Source: Mayfieldus sp963781495 (GTDB taxonomy: Bacteria; Actinomycetota; Thermoleophilia; Solirubrobacterales; 70-9). Taken from it: a stretch of 64,000 nucleotides of DNA. The stretch lies in the NCBI GenBank assembly GCA_963781495.1, contig CAWAFX010000003.1, forward strand, positions 186,001 through 250,000, written 5' to 3'. How positions within the stretch are numbered: the first letter of the stretch is position 1; every line of letters starts with the position of its first letter. The position numbers and the translations under genes were made by a program. Shown one piece after another: positions 32,276-40,596 of this stretch. The notes under the pieces were generated by a model, which had not been told where the DNA came from, made no database searches, and saw only the letters and a list, made by a program, of their open reading frames with translations.

Positions 32276-33784
32276 ATGCGCCGTCCCTGGCTGCTAGCCG
32301 CAGCCCTTGCGGCGGCGGCGGTTGCCGTGGCGGCGGTTGCGCTGGTCGCCGATAACGGCTCCTCCGGCGACGAGACGGCGGCCGGCTTTCCTAACTTCCC
32401 CAGCGGGCGCAAGCCGGTGGTCTTCGACATCGGCGGGATGGTGTTCGATCCCCAGCCGGGGGTGCGCGAGGCGGCGCTGACCCAGGCCCATGCCCTCGGC
32501 GCCAACGCGCTGCGGGTGCTGGTGCAGTGGAACCTCGTCACACCGGCCCGCAAGCCGCACGACTTCCATCCCGCCGACCCGCGCGATCCCAACTACAACC
32601 TTTCGGTCTACGACGACACGATCAGCGAGGCGGCGAAGAAGGGGCTGAAGATCATCCTGATGCCGACCGGGCCGGCACCCGAGTGGGCCGCGAGGCCGAA
32701 CACGAGCGGCCTCGCCGACCCCGACCCGCGCCAGTTCGGCAACTTCGTCAGCGCCCTGGCGAAGCGCTACAACGGCCACTTCGATCCCGACGGCAACGGT
32801 CCGGCGGGCACGTTGCCGAAGATCGACATCTGGACGATCTGGAACGAGCCCAACCTCTCGACCTTCCTGCAACCGCAGAAGCGGGGCGGGCGCCCCTACT
32901 CGCCGTTGCTCTATCGGCGGCTCTACCTCGCCGGGCAGGCGGCGGTCGAGGCCCAGCAACCGAAGGCGCCGATCCTGATCGGCGAGACCGCGCCGACCGG
33001 CGGTGAGCAGTCGGTGGACCCGCTCACCTTCACCCGCCAGACCCTCTGCCTCAACGGCGATTACCAGAAGCTGCCCAACTGCCCTGAGCCCGACGCCAAG
33101 ATCGATGCCGTCGGCTGGTCCGCGCATCCCTATCCCCTGGTCGGCCAGCCGCCGTATGAGCCGGTCACCAACCCCCACTTCGTGACCATGAGCTCGCTTG
33201 GCGGGCTCGAGGCGACCCTCGACTCGGCCTCGGCCACGGGCGCGATCCCCTCCGACTTTCCGATCTACATCACCGAGTTCGGCGTCCAGAGCTTTCCCGA
33301 TCCCAACGCGGTCAGCCTCCAGCAGCAGGCGGCCGACATCGGCATAGCCGAGAAGTTCGCCTACGACGACCCGCGGGTCGTCACCTTCGCTCAGTACCTG
33401 ATGCGCGACGACAGCCCGACCAACGTCCCGGGCGAACGCTATGGCGGCTTCGAGTCGGGGCTGCGCTTGTACGACGGCACCCCGAAGCCGGCCTACGCCG
33501 CCTTCCGCCTGCCGCTCGCGATCCAGCGGTTAGGGGGAACGGTCTCGCTTTGGGGTCTCGTCCAGCCCTATACGAAGCCGACCTCGGTGCTGATCCGCTT
33601 CAAGAATCCCGGCCGGCCGCCGCAGAAGCTGCAGACCGTGAGCACGAACGAGTTCGGGATCTACACGACCACCTACGGCGACTCTCCGGGGCGCGAATGG
33701 CAGTCGGTCTGGCAATCGCCGGTCGACGGCAAGACCTACCACAGCGCCTGGATCAAGTCCTACGAGTACGCGGCGCCGCGCTAG
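32276..33784 (+). CDS. Secreted or anchored glycoside hydrolase, clan A fold (tandem paralog 3)
   Basis: The product has 502 residues. The N-terminal helix (LLAAALAAAAVAVAAVALVA) is probably a membrane anchor. Catalytic landmarks match its neighbours: IDIWTIWNEPNLSTFLQPQ and IYITEFGVQSFPD. It is the most diverged copy, with Phe for Tyr next to the nucleophile Glu and a longer acidic loop before the first barrel strand. The ATG follows the stop of paralog 2 by one base. The 3' end overlaps the ispG stop on the other strand by four bases. Confidence 0.8.
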   Translation: MRRPWLLAAALAAAAVAVAAVALVADNGSSGDETAAGFPNFPSGRKPVVFDIGGMVFDPQPGVREAALTQAHALGANALRVLVQWNLVTPARKPHDFHPADPRDPNYNLSVYDDTISEAAKKGLKIILMPTGPAPEWAARPNTSGLADPDPRQFGNFVSALAKRYNGHFDPDGNGPAGTLPKIDIWTIWNEPNLSTFLQPQKRGGRPYSPLLYRRLYLAGQAAVEAQQPKAPILIGETAPTGGEQSVDPLTFTRQTLCLNGDYQKLPNCPEPDAKIDAVGWSAHPYPLVGQPPYEPVTNPHFVTMSSLGGLEATLDSASATGAIPSDFPIYITEFGVQSFPDPNAVSLQQQAADIGIAEKFAYDDPRVVTFAQYLMRDDSPTNVPGERYGGFESGLRLYDGTPKPAYAAFRLPLAIQRLGGTVSLWGLVQPYTKPTSVLIRFKNPGRPPQKLQTVSTNEFGIYTTTYGDSPGREWQSVWQSPVDGKTYHSAWIKSYEYAAPR

Positions 33785-35034
33785 GCGCGGGTGAAGCGGC
33801 GCCCGGCGGTCGGCGAGGCGTCCTCGGAGAGCAGGACCCGGTCGCCCTCGCCGCGGTTGGCCGCCTCGGCTTCGAGCTTGGCGATCCGCTCCGGCGTCAG
33901 CTCGCCGGCGTTCTCCTCCTCGATCCGCTCCAGCCACTGGGCGCCCTCGCGGGCCTCGTTCTCGTCGGCGATCACCTTGCCGCGGTCGAGCGAGCGGTCG
34001 ATCTCCTCGAACAGCGCGTTGACGAGCTGCTCCTGCGGCACCTTCCGCAGCGGCTTTCCGTGCGAGAAGATCAGGCCCTCGTTCTTGGCCCCGGTGATCC
34101 CGAAGTCGGCGTGTGAGGCCTCGCCGATGCCGTTCACCGCGCAGCCCAGCACCGCCACTTCGATCGGCTCCTCGTATGACTCCAGGCGGCGCTCGATCTC
34201 GGCGACCACGGTGTCCATGTCGAACTGAAGCCGGCCGCAGGTAGGGCAGGCGATCAACACCGGGCCGCGCTCGCGCAGATGAAGCGCCTTGAGGATCTCC
34301 CAGGCGACCTTGACCTCCTCCTCGGCGTGGAAGGTCGAGAGGCTGATCCGGATCGTGTCCCCCACCCCGTCGGCGAGCAGGGTTCCGAGCCCGACCGCGG
34401 ACTTCAGCGACCCCGACCACTTCGTCCCCGCCTCGGTGATCCCGAGGTGGATCGGATAGGGGATCCGCTCGGCCAGAAGCCGGTTGGCACCGATCGTGTT
34501 GGGCACGTTGGTCGACTTGATCGAGACCTTGAAGTTCTCGAACTCGAGGCTCTCCATCATCTCGACGAACTCGACCGCCGCCTGGACCAGTGCCTCGACC
34601 GGCTCCGATCGCTCGAGCTCGTGCAGGTGCTTGGGAAGCGAGCCGGAATTGACCCCGATCCGCATCGGCACGCCAGCCGCCGTCGCCTTGGCCGCCACCT
34701 CGGCGACCTTCTCGCGGCCGCCGATGTTGCCGGGGTTGAGCCGGATGCAGTCGGCACCGGCGTCGATCGCCTTCAGGGCCAGGGTGTGGTTGAAGTGGAT
34801 GTCGGCGATCACCGGGATCGGCGACTGCTTGACGATCGTCTTCAGCGCCTCGACGTCGTCGTCGCGCGGAACCGCGACCCGGACCAGGTCGGCGCCGGCG
34901 TCGGCGACGGTGCGGATCTGCTCCATCGTCGCCTCGAGGTTGGCGGTCTCGGTCTTGGTCATCGTCTGCACGACGACCGGCGCGCCGCCGCCGATCGGCA
35001 CGTCGCGGACGAATATCTGGCGCTTCGAGGCCAC
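33781..35034 (-). CDS. ispG: 4-hydroxy-3-methylbut-2-enyl-diphosphate synthase (MEP pathway)
   Basis: This is a roughly 417-residue iron-sulfur enzyme. The N-terminal TIM barrel shows VVVQTMTKTET, PVIADIHFNH and RLNPGNIGG. The C-terminal 4Fe-4S domain has the cysteines in IACPTCGR and VAVLGCAVNGIGEA (CxxC...C) with the conserved Glu. It makes HMBPP from MEcPP for isoprenoid synthesis, in the same pathway as Dxr (43.5-44.7 kb) and upstream of UppS. GTG 35034 is chosen because the preceding Pro/Arg residues are not family-like. The C-terminal tail is about 40 residues longer than usual and highly charged. Confidence 0.93.
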   Translation of the reverse strand: MASKRQIFVRDVPIGGGAPVVVQTMTKTETANLEATMEQIRTVADAGADLVRVAVPRDDDVEALKTIVKQSPIPVIADIHFNHTLALKAIDAGADCIRLNPGNIGGREKVAEVAAKATAAGVPMRIGVNSGSLPKHLHELERSEPVEALVQAAVEFVEMMESLEFENFKVSIKSTNVPNTIGANRLLAERIPYPIHLGITEAGTKWSGSLKSAVGLGTLLADGVGDTIRISLSTFHAEEEVKVAWEILKALHLRERGPVLIACPTCGRLQFDMDTVVAEIERRLESYEEPIEVAVLGCAVNGIGEASHADFGITGAKNEGLIFSHGKPLRKVPQEQLVNALFEEIDRSLDRGKVIADENEAREGAQWLERIEEENAGELTPERIAKLEAEAANRGEGDRVLLSEDASPTAGRRFTRA

Positions 35035-35107
35035 GCCCAGAGGGTACCTGGGGGCCCCTGGCGGGCTTGTGAACTGGGCTCCGGTGCGATTGAATGACCG
35101 CGGAGGG

Positions 35108-36012
35108 ATGAGGGCAATACGCACAAGGACGTGCCTGGCCACCGCGGCGGTCGCGTTGCTGGGCTTGGCGGCGGTTCCGCAGGCCGAGGCGAGCTTCCAC
35201 CTGGTCAGGATCCGGGAGATCCATGCCGGCGGCGGGACGGGCGACTACGTCGTGCTGCAGGAGACCTCCGCGGCGGAGAACCTGGTCGCGGGGCAGACGC
35301 TGACCAGCTACGACAACGCCGGGAACCCGATGAACCCCTTCACTTTCCCGACCAATTTCGCCAACGCCTCCAACCAGGCGACGATCCTGGTCGCCGACAC
35401 AGCGAGCGTCAACGGCGTGGCGGCGGATTTCGTCGACCCCACCCTGCAGATCAATACCGGCACCAGCGGCGGCTTCCTCTGCTAGTCGAGCTTTGACTGC
35501 GTCGCCTGGGGGATGCCGGGCGCCGGAATCACGCTCTCATCCCCGTACGGGACACCGGCGGTGGCGAGCACCGGCCTCTCCCCGGGACAGAGCCTGGTGC
35601 GATCGATCGCGGGCAGCTGCGCGACGCTCTTCGACCTCTCCGACGACACGAACAACAGCGCCGCCGACTTCTCGCTGGGACAGTCGAATCCACGCGACGC
35701 GAACTCGCGCGATCGTCGAGAAGTCCTGCGGCAAGAGCGGCACCGGCACGGCCGGCGCCCCGAACACGAAGATCAAGAAGCGGCCCGAAGAACCGCTCCG
35801 GCGACACCTCCCCGACCTTCAAGTTCAAGTCGACGGAATCCGGGTCGACCTTCAAGTGCAAGCTGGACCACAAGAAGTTCCACAAGTGCAAGTCGCCGAA
35901 GACCTACCGTCACCTGAAGCCCGGCAAGCACACCTTCAAGGTCAAGGCGATCGACGCCAGCGGCATCGCCGACAAGACGCCCGCCAAGGACAAGTTCAAG
36001 ATCCTTCCATGA
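35108..36012 (+). pseudogene. Broken secreted protein gene, copy 1 of a tandem pair
   Basis: Starting at ATG 35108 there is a signal peptide (LATAAVALLGLAAVPQAEAS) and a beta-rich domain aligning with copy 2. The frame hits TAG at 35483-35485 exactly where copy 2 has Tyr in LCY. Reading on, the same frame continues to SDDTNNSAADF, then needs +1 near 35702-35712 to read AIVEKSCGKSG, and another +1 near 35784-35788 to read KNRSGDTSPTFKFKSTESGS. The end is an Ig-like repeat (FKCKLDHKKFHKCKSPKTY) stopping at 36012, overlapping the copy 2 start. It has one nonsense and two frameshift lesions. Confidence 0.8.
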
Positions 36013-36948
36013 GGGGAGCTCGGGCACGGACCAGTCTCGCGGTCGCCGCCTCGATGCTGCTCGGTCTCTGCGTCGCTGCGCCAGCCCAGGCGACGTACCA
36101 CCTGAACAAGATCCGCGAGATCTCAGGCTCGACCGCCGGGACCGATTCGGCCTATGTAGAGCTGCAGATGTACGCGCCGGGAGAGAACCTCGTCAGCGGC
36201 CACAACCTCACCCTCTGGGACGCCGACGGTCTGCTGCTCGGAATGCCGATCCCGATCCAGACGATCCCGCTGACCGGCCCCAACCCTCCCAACGGCGAGA
36301 ACCAGCGCACGATCCTGATCGGCGACACGGGGGTGCCGAACCGCGACTTCACGGTCGACTTCACGCCCTACATCGAGACCGGCGGCGGGGGCGGCAACAA
36401 TCTGATCGCGGCGGGCGCCCTCTGCTACGACGGGATTCCCAATGACTGCTTCTCCTGGGGCGCATTCACCGGCGCCGCCAACCTGCCGGACAAGGCGAAG
36501 CCCTACGGAAACCCGATGCCGACGACCTTCGCTCTGCGCAGAGAAGATCAGTGCCGGCTGCGCGACCCTGCTCGAAGCGAGCGACGACACGAACGACAAC
36601 CAGGCCGACTTCGCGCCGGTGACCCGGGCGCCGCGGTCGAATTCCGCGCCTGTGACCGAGAAGTCGTGTGGCGGAGCGGGCAACCCCAGCGGCTCGCCGA
36701 ACACGAAGATCACCAAGCGACCCAGGAATCGCTCCTCCGACACCTCGCCGAGGTTCAAGTTCACATCGACCGAGAGCGGGTCGACCTTCCGCTGCAAGCT
36801 CGACCACCGCAAGTACAAGCGCTGCAAGTCGCCGAAGACCTACCACGGCCTCGATGCAGGGAAGCACCGTTTCAAGGTGGCGGCGGTCGACGCCGAGGGC
36901 AACGTCGACCAGACGCCCGCCAAGGACAAGTTCAAGGTCCTGCCCTAG
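36009..36948 (+). pseudogene. Broken secreted protein gene, copy 2 of a tandem pair
   Basis: ATG 36009 opens a signal peptide (LAVAASMLLGLCVAAPAQAT) and a domain YHLNKIREISGSTAGTDSAY, with YVELQMYAPGENLVSGH recalling surface lamin-tail-like folds. The frame runs intact to about 36535, then needs +1 (one extra base in CTGCGCAGAGAAG) to continue as KISAGCATLLEASDDTND. It ends in the same Ig-like module (FRCKLDHRKYKRCKSPKTY) at TAG 36948. Only one lesion is seen, so a sequencing error or recent inactivation is possible. It shares a four-base ATGA overlap with copy 1, so the pair was once coupled. Confidence 0.75.
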
Positions 36949-37556
36949 GGCGAGAGCCGCTCGATCGTCCAGCCGCCGCCATCGCGGCGGTAACGGAAGC
37001 GGTCGTGCAGGCGCGTCGCCCCCTGCTGCCAGAACTCGATCGCCTCGGGGACGACGCGGAACCCGCCCCAGTGCTCGGGGCGCTCGACGTCTGAGCCCTC
37101 GTAGCGCTCGGTGACCGCCTCCAGCTGGCGCTCGAGCTCGGCCCGGTCGGCGAGGGGCTGGCTCTGGCGCGACGCCCAGGCTCCGAGCTGGCGCTCGCGG
37201 GGCCGGGTGCGGAAATAGGTGTCAGAGGCCTCCGGGCTCAGGCGCTCGACGCTGCCGGTGATCCGCACCTGCAGCCCCAGCTCGCTCCACCAGAAGGCGA
37301 GCGCAGCGCGCGGGTTGGCATCGAGGTCAGCGGCCTTGGCGCTGCGGTAGTCGGTGTGAAAGACGAAGCCATCGGGGCCGAACTCCTTCAGCAGCAAGAA
37401 GCGGGCCGCCGGTGCGCCGTCGGCCGACGCGGTGGCCAGGACCATCGCATCTGCCTGCGGCACCCGCTCGCGCGCCTGCGCGAACCAATCGGCGAACTGC
37501 TCGAAGGGGTCGTCGGCTAGATCCTGGCGCCGCAGCGGGGCCTTGTGGTCATCCAT
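36945..37556 (-). CDS. pdxH: Pyridoxamine 5'-phosphate oxidase
   Basis: This 203-residue FMN enzyme oxidises PNP/PMP to pyridoxal phosphate. Signature parts are DPFEQFADWFAQA at the start, MVLATASADGAPAARFLLLK, GFVFHTDYRSAKAADL (FMN phosphate contacts), ALAFWWSELGLQVRITGSVE and the C-terminal WGGFRVVPEAIEFWQQGATR with RLHDRFRY. Length and motifs are complete. The stop overlaps that of the convergent pseudogene, and the start overlaps the neighbouring leftward gene end by one base. PLP made here would serve, among others, the YggS protein at 58.4 kb. Confidence 0.95.
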   Translation of the reverse strand: MDDHKAPLRRQDLADDPFEQFADWFAQARERVPQADAMVLATASADGAPAARFLLLKEFGPDGFVFHTDYRSAKAADLDANPRAALAFWWSELGLQVRITGSVERLSPEASDTYFRTRPRERQLGAWASRQSQPLADRAELERQLEAVTERYEGSDVERPEHWGGFRVVPEAIEFWQQGATRLHDRFRYRRDGGGWTIERLSP

Positions 37557-38713
37557 CAGCCGGGGACCCGGGCCAGCTCCTCGCGGCCCGCCCAGGCCTC
37601 GAGCAGCCAGCCGAGGTGATAGGGACGCATCGCCCGGTTCAGCTCCAGCTCCTCGGGGTCGGCGAGCCGCGGTGCGGCGCGGAAGTAGGCCGCGGCTGCG
37701 TTGCGTGCCTGCAGGGCGCGATGGAAGCGCTGCTGGCGGCGGATCGAGCGGTAGATCATCCCCGCCTCCGGGTCGAACATCTGCACCCCGAGCTCGTTGT
37801 TGCCGTAGTTCCAGTCCAGGCTTCGGACCGCCACCTCGCGGTAGTGCGGCTCGCCTGTCGCCTCGGTGAGCCCGTGCAGCCCGATCATCGCCATCGAGTC
37901 CTGATGGACCGAGTAGAGCTCGTAGGGCTCGACGACCGTCCCGCGCAGCGCGTCGTAGATCCAGGGCCAGGCGCCGTTGGGCATCTGGTTTTCCAGCAAC
38001 AGGTCGCCGATCGCCCGCCCGGCGTCGCGGGCCGCGCCGTCGTCGCGGATCCTGGCCAGCTGGCTCAGGGCGAGCACCGAATAGATCTGGTCGGCGAAGT
38101 GCGGCAGGCGCCGTCGCCGCCCCCGCCCGACGTGGGTCACCAGCCCACCGTGAGGGCGCCGTGCCTCGACGAGCTGGTCACGGGCCTGGGCGAGGATCGA
38201 CTCCCCGGCCCCGAGCCCGCCACGGGCGCCGGCCTCGGTGAGTCCGATCACGATCCAGGCGACCTCCATGCTCATCACCGGTTCCAGGCCGCCGTCGCGG
38301 AGCCGGCGCTCCAGCGCCCCGACGAGCTCCTGAACGGCGTCGCCTTCGGACCGCGACTCGGCCCACAGGGCGAGGCCGAAGTCGCCGGGCGTGGCCTCGG
38401 CCGAGTCCGAGTAGATCTCCGAGAGCACCCGGCTGCGCAGGGCCCCGAGGTGAAAGCCGTGCTCGAGGCCGTGCTCCTCGGCTCGCAGCAGGCCCAGCAG
38501 GACGATCAGCGTGTAGCGAAGCGAGCGCCCCTCTGCCCGCTCTCCGGGCTCGACCTGGTGGCAGAACAGGCCGTCGGCCAGTTGCAGCGAGGGCAGCCGC
38601 TGGAGCGCGAAATGCTCCAGCTCGCGCACCTGGGCGAGCCGGTCCACCGGCTCCGGAGCAGGCTCGGAGCCTGACCTGGCCTCCCCCGCCCCGCGCTCGC
38701 CGGCGGCGCTCAT
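37556..38713 (-). CDS. Alpha-helical barrel protein of unknown function, coupled to AAC(3)-like gene
   Basis: This 385-residue soluble protein has repeating amphipathic helices and aromatic/Gly turns such as NQMPNGAWPWIYDALRG and YSVHQDSMAMIGLHGL, the look of an alpha/alpha-barrel as in terpene cyclases, epimerases and polysaccharide-active enzymes. The ATG 38713 lies within the end of the upstream gene (four-base overlap), and the longer frame has no such character. No catalytic signature could be assigned. Pairing with an acetyltransferase suggests work on a glycan or aminosugar, which is inference. Confidence 0.65.
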   Translation of the reverse strand: MSAAGERGAGEARSGSEPAPEPVDRLAQVRELEHFALQRLPSLQLADGLFCHQVEPGERAEGRSLRYTLIVLLGLLRAEEHGLEHGFHLGALRSRVLSEIYSDSAEATPGDFGLALWAESRSEGDAVQELVGALERRLRDGGLEPVMSMEVAWIVIGLTEAGARGGLGAGESILAQARDQLVEARRPHGGLVTHVGRGRRRRLPHFADQIYSVLALSQLARIRDDGAARDAGRAIGDLLLENQMPNGAWPWIYDALRGTVVEPYELYSVHQDSMAMIGLHGLTEATGEPHYREVAVRSLDWNYGNNELGVQMFDPEAGMIYRSIRRQQRFHRALQARNAAAAYFRAAPRLADPEELELNRAMRPYHLGWLLEAWAGREELARVPG

Positions 38714-39630
38714 ACCCGCGCCTCCGCCAGCCGCTGTGGCGGGTAGATCGTCATCCCCTCGCCGAGCATCTGCTCGAAGCTGACCAGCATCTGCGGCAGT
38801 GGCTGGGCGAGGATCTGGCCGCGCCCCAGGCCGACCGAGCGCAGGCCCCCCTCGATCAGGCGACCGCGCACTTCGGCCTCGAGGTTGGGATTGGAATCGA
38901 TCCGCCCCGCCACCGCATGCGGTGAGTGGACCAGGGTCGAGACGAGCAGCTCGTTGCCTTCGCCGTCGATGCAGCGGGCGTCGAGCCGCTCGGGAAAGAA
39001 GACGTCGATCGGAAACGGCGGCTGGCGGATGCACTCCCAAGCGTGGTAGATGGTGATCGGCCCGACCCCGGAACCGAACCAGACCTGATGGGCGCCGCGT
39101 TCGATCAGCCTCGTGAAGGGAGTGCCGGCGCCGAACGGGGTCTCGGCCACCTCGTGGCCGGCGACCAGCGCCGCCGCACCTGGACCCTGGGCGCATACCG
39201 AGTGGGTCGGGTGCAGGCTGCGCAGCACCCCGGGCGAGGTCCGGAAGCGCTCGCTGATCGCACCCATCCGCGACGGCGTCGAGCGCAGGTCGAAGATCTC
39301 TCCGTCGCGCAGGTACTGAAGCGCCGGCCGGTCGAGCGGGAAGGCCGGCATTGCGAGCAGCCCCTCGTCGCCGAGCACCCGCCGGAAGGCATCGATCACC
39401 GCCTCCGGACCCCCCTCGATGGTGCCGAAGGAGGACATCGACGCCTGCACGAAGGCGGCGTCGCCCTCCTCGAGCCCGCCGGCACGCAGCGCGTCCTCGA
39501 TCTCGGCCCGTCCCAGCCGCACCGGCCGCAATCGCTCCCGGGTGCGGTAGCGGAGGCTGCGGTAGCGCTTGCGGGCCGACCGCAGCCGGTCCAGCAGCGG
39601 CCGCGGAAGGCGGCTCAGCAGCTTCTTCAT
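38710..39630 (-). CDS. AAC(3)-family N-acetyltransferase
   Basis: This 306-residue protein of the aminoglycoside 3-N-acetyltransferase fold family shows VQASMSSFGTIEGGPEAVIDAFRRVLGDEG, an AMPAFP strand (TxP/MPxF-type), ERFRTSPGVLRSLHPTHSVCAQGP (the family's R.SxHPxxS signature, HPTHS) and a Gly-rich GVGPITIYHAWEC with catalytic-type His. An Arg-rich N-terminal extension of about 40 residues precedes it. Many chromosomal homologs act in cell-surface sugar metabolism rather than drug resistance, so a resistance role should not be assumed. Coupled to the helical-barrel gene. Confidence 0.82.
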   Translation of the reverse strand: MKKLLSRLPRPLLDRLRSARKRYRSLRYRTRERLRPVRLGRAEIEDALRAGGLEEGDAAFVQASMSSFGTIEGGPEAVIDAFRRVLGDEGLLAMPAFPLDRPALQYLRDGEIFDLRSTPSRMGAISERFRTSPGVLRSLHPTHSVCAQGPGAAALVAGHEVAETPFGAGTPFTRLIERGAHQVWFGSGVGPITIYHAWECIRQPPFPIDVFFPERLDARCIDGEGNELLVSTLVHSPHAVAGRIDSNPNLEAEVRGRLIEGGLRSVGLGRGQILAQPLPQMLVSFEQMLGEGMTIYPPQRLAEARV

Positions 39631-39672
39631 GGCCCCTAGGCTAGAGCCCGCGGAGGCGCGGGACGGGCGGAG

Positions 39673-40488
39673 TTACTCGACCGCGGCTTCGGGCTCGACG
39701 TCGCGCGGCGTCTCGCTGTCGACCTCGCGCGGGGCGCCGATGTAGAAGCCCTGGGCGAAGTCGACGCCCAGTCGCTTCAGAAGCTCGAGGGTGAGGCCGT
39801 CCTCGACCCCGACCGCCGTGGTCTTGCGGCCGAGCTTGCCGGCCAGATCGACGATGCAGCCCATGACGTGGTAGTCGTCGAGGCTGCGCGGCAGGTCGCC
39901 GACGAACTCGCGGCCGACTTTGATCGTGTGCACGGGAAGGCGCTTGACGAATTGCAGCGAGGCGAAGCCGATGCCGAACTCGTCCACCGCCAGCTCGCAG
40001 CCGATCTGGGTCAGCCGGTCGGCGAGCTTCTTGGCGGCGTCGATGTCGGTGCCGGCGCTGTTCTCGGAGATCTCGAAGCCGAGGTTGCAGGGATCGAGCC
40101 CGTCCCGCACCGCCGCCTCGACCCTCTCGGTGATGCCGGGATCAGAAAGCGAGTGGGCCGAGAGGTTGACCGCGACCTTGCGGCCCCGGCGCGCCAGCTC
40201 GATGCCCTTGCCGACCATCATCGCGTCGATCTCGGCGACGAGGCCGAAGGCCTCGGCAATCGAGAGAAACGCAAACGGCGTGATCAGCTGCCCATCGGGA
40301 AGCCGCATCCGGACCAGCAACTCTTCGCTGGCCACGGCTCCGGTGCGCAGGTCCTGGATCGGCTGCGAGAAGACGACGAAGCGGTCCTGCTCGATCGCGG
40401 CCCGGACCTCCTCCACGGTCAGCGTCGGACGGTCGACGGCGGGCACCGACGGCGCCTCGGAATGCGTCGCTGAGCTCTTGGCTTCCAT
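39673..40488 (-). CDS. Stand-alone EAL-domain protein with degenerate active site
   Basis: This is a roughly 271-residue EAL fold without GGDEF or sensor domain. Recognisable: EELLVRM for EAL-L-R, VNLSAHSL, FEISEN, VDEFGIGFASL, VHTIKVGREFV, TAVGVEDG and FAQGFYIGAP. Against the canonical motifs, DDFGTG is DEFGIG, K-x-D is K-x-G (VGR) and AEGVE is AVGVE, so three metal or catalytic acids are altered. It is probably a c-di-GMP binder or regulator without phosphodiesterase activity. ATG 40488 was chosen over a TTG two codons upstream. It stands alone, with 40 bases to the AAC(3)-like gene. Confidence 0.85.
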   Translation of the reverse strand: MEAKSSATHSEAPSVPAVDRPTLTVEEVRAAIEQDRFVVFSQPIQDLRTGAVASEELLVRMRLPDGQLITPFAFLSIAEAFGLVAEIDAMMVGKGIELARRGRKVAVNLSAHSLSDPGITERVEAAVRDGLDPCNLGFEISENSAGTDIDAAKKLADRLTQIGCELAVDEFGIGFASLQFVKRLPVHTIKVGREFVGDLPRSLDDYHVMGCIVDLAGKLGRKTTAVGVEDGLTLELLKRLGVDFAQGFYIGAPREVDSETPRDVEPEAAVE

Positions 40489-40596
40489 GCACAAGACTCA
40501 TCGTCAACTTCTGCCTCAAAAGCAAGCCGGGAACCGAGAAGACCAAAAAATCGTGCAACCGTGCCTGGACGGACGTATCAGCGCGCCCGCCGGCGC

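Noticed and set aside
36009..36948. Programmed +1 frameshifting in the tandem secreted family
   Set aside because: No slippery site plus rare-codon or stop context was visible, and copy 1 also has a nonsense codon, so decay or sequence error is simpler.
38710..39630. Aminoglycoside resistance gene
   Set aside because: The AAC(3) fold is present, but chromosomal context and the N-terminal extension give no support for a drug-resistance role.
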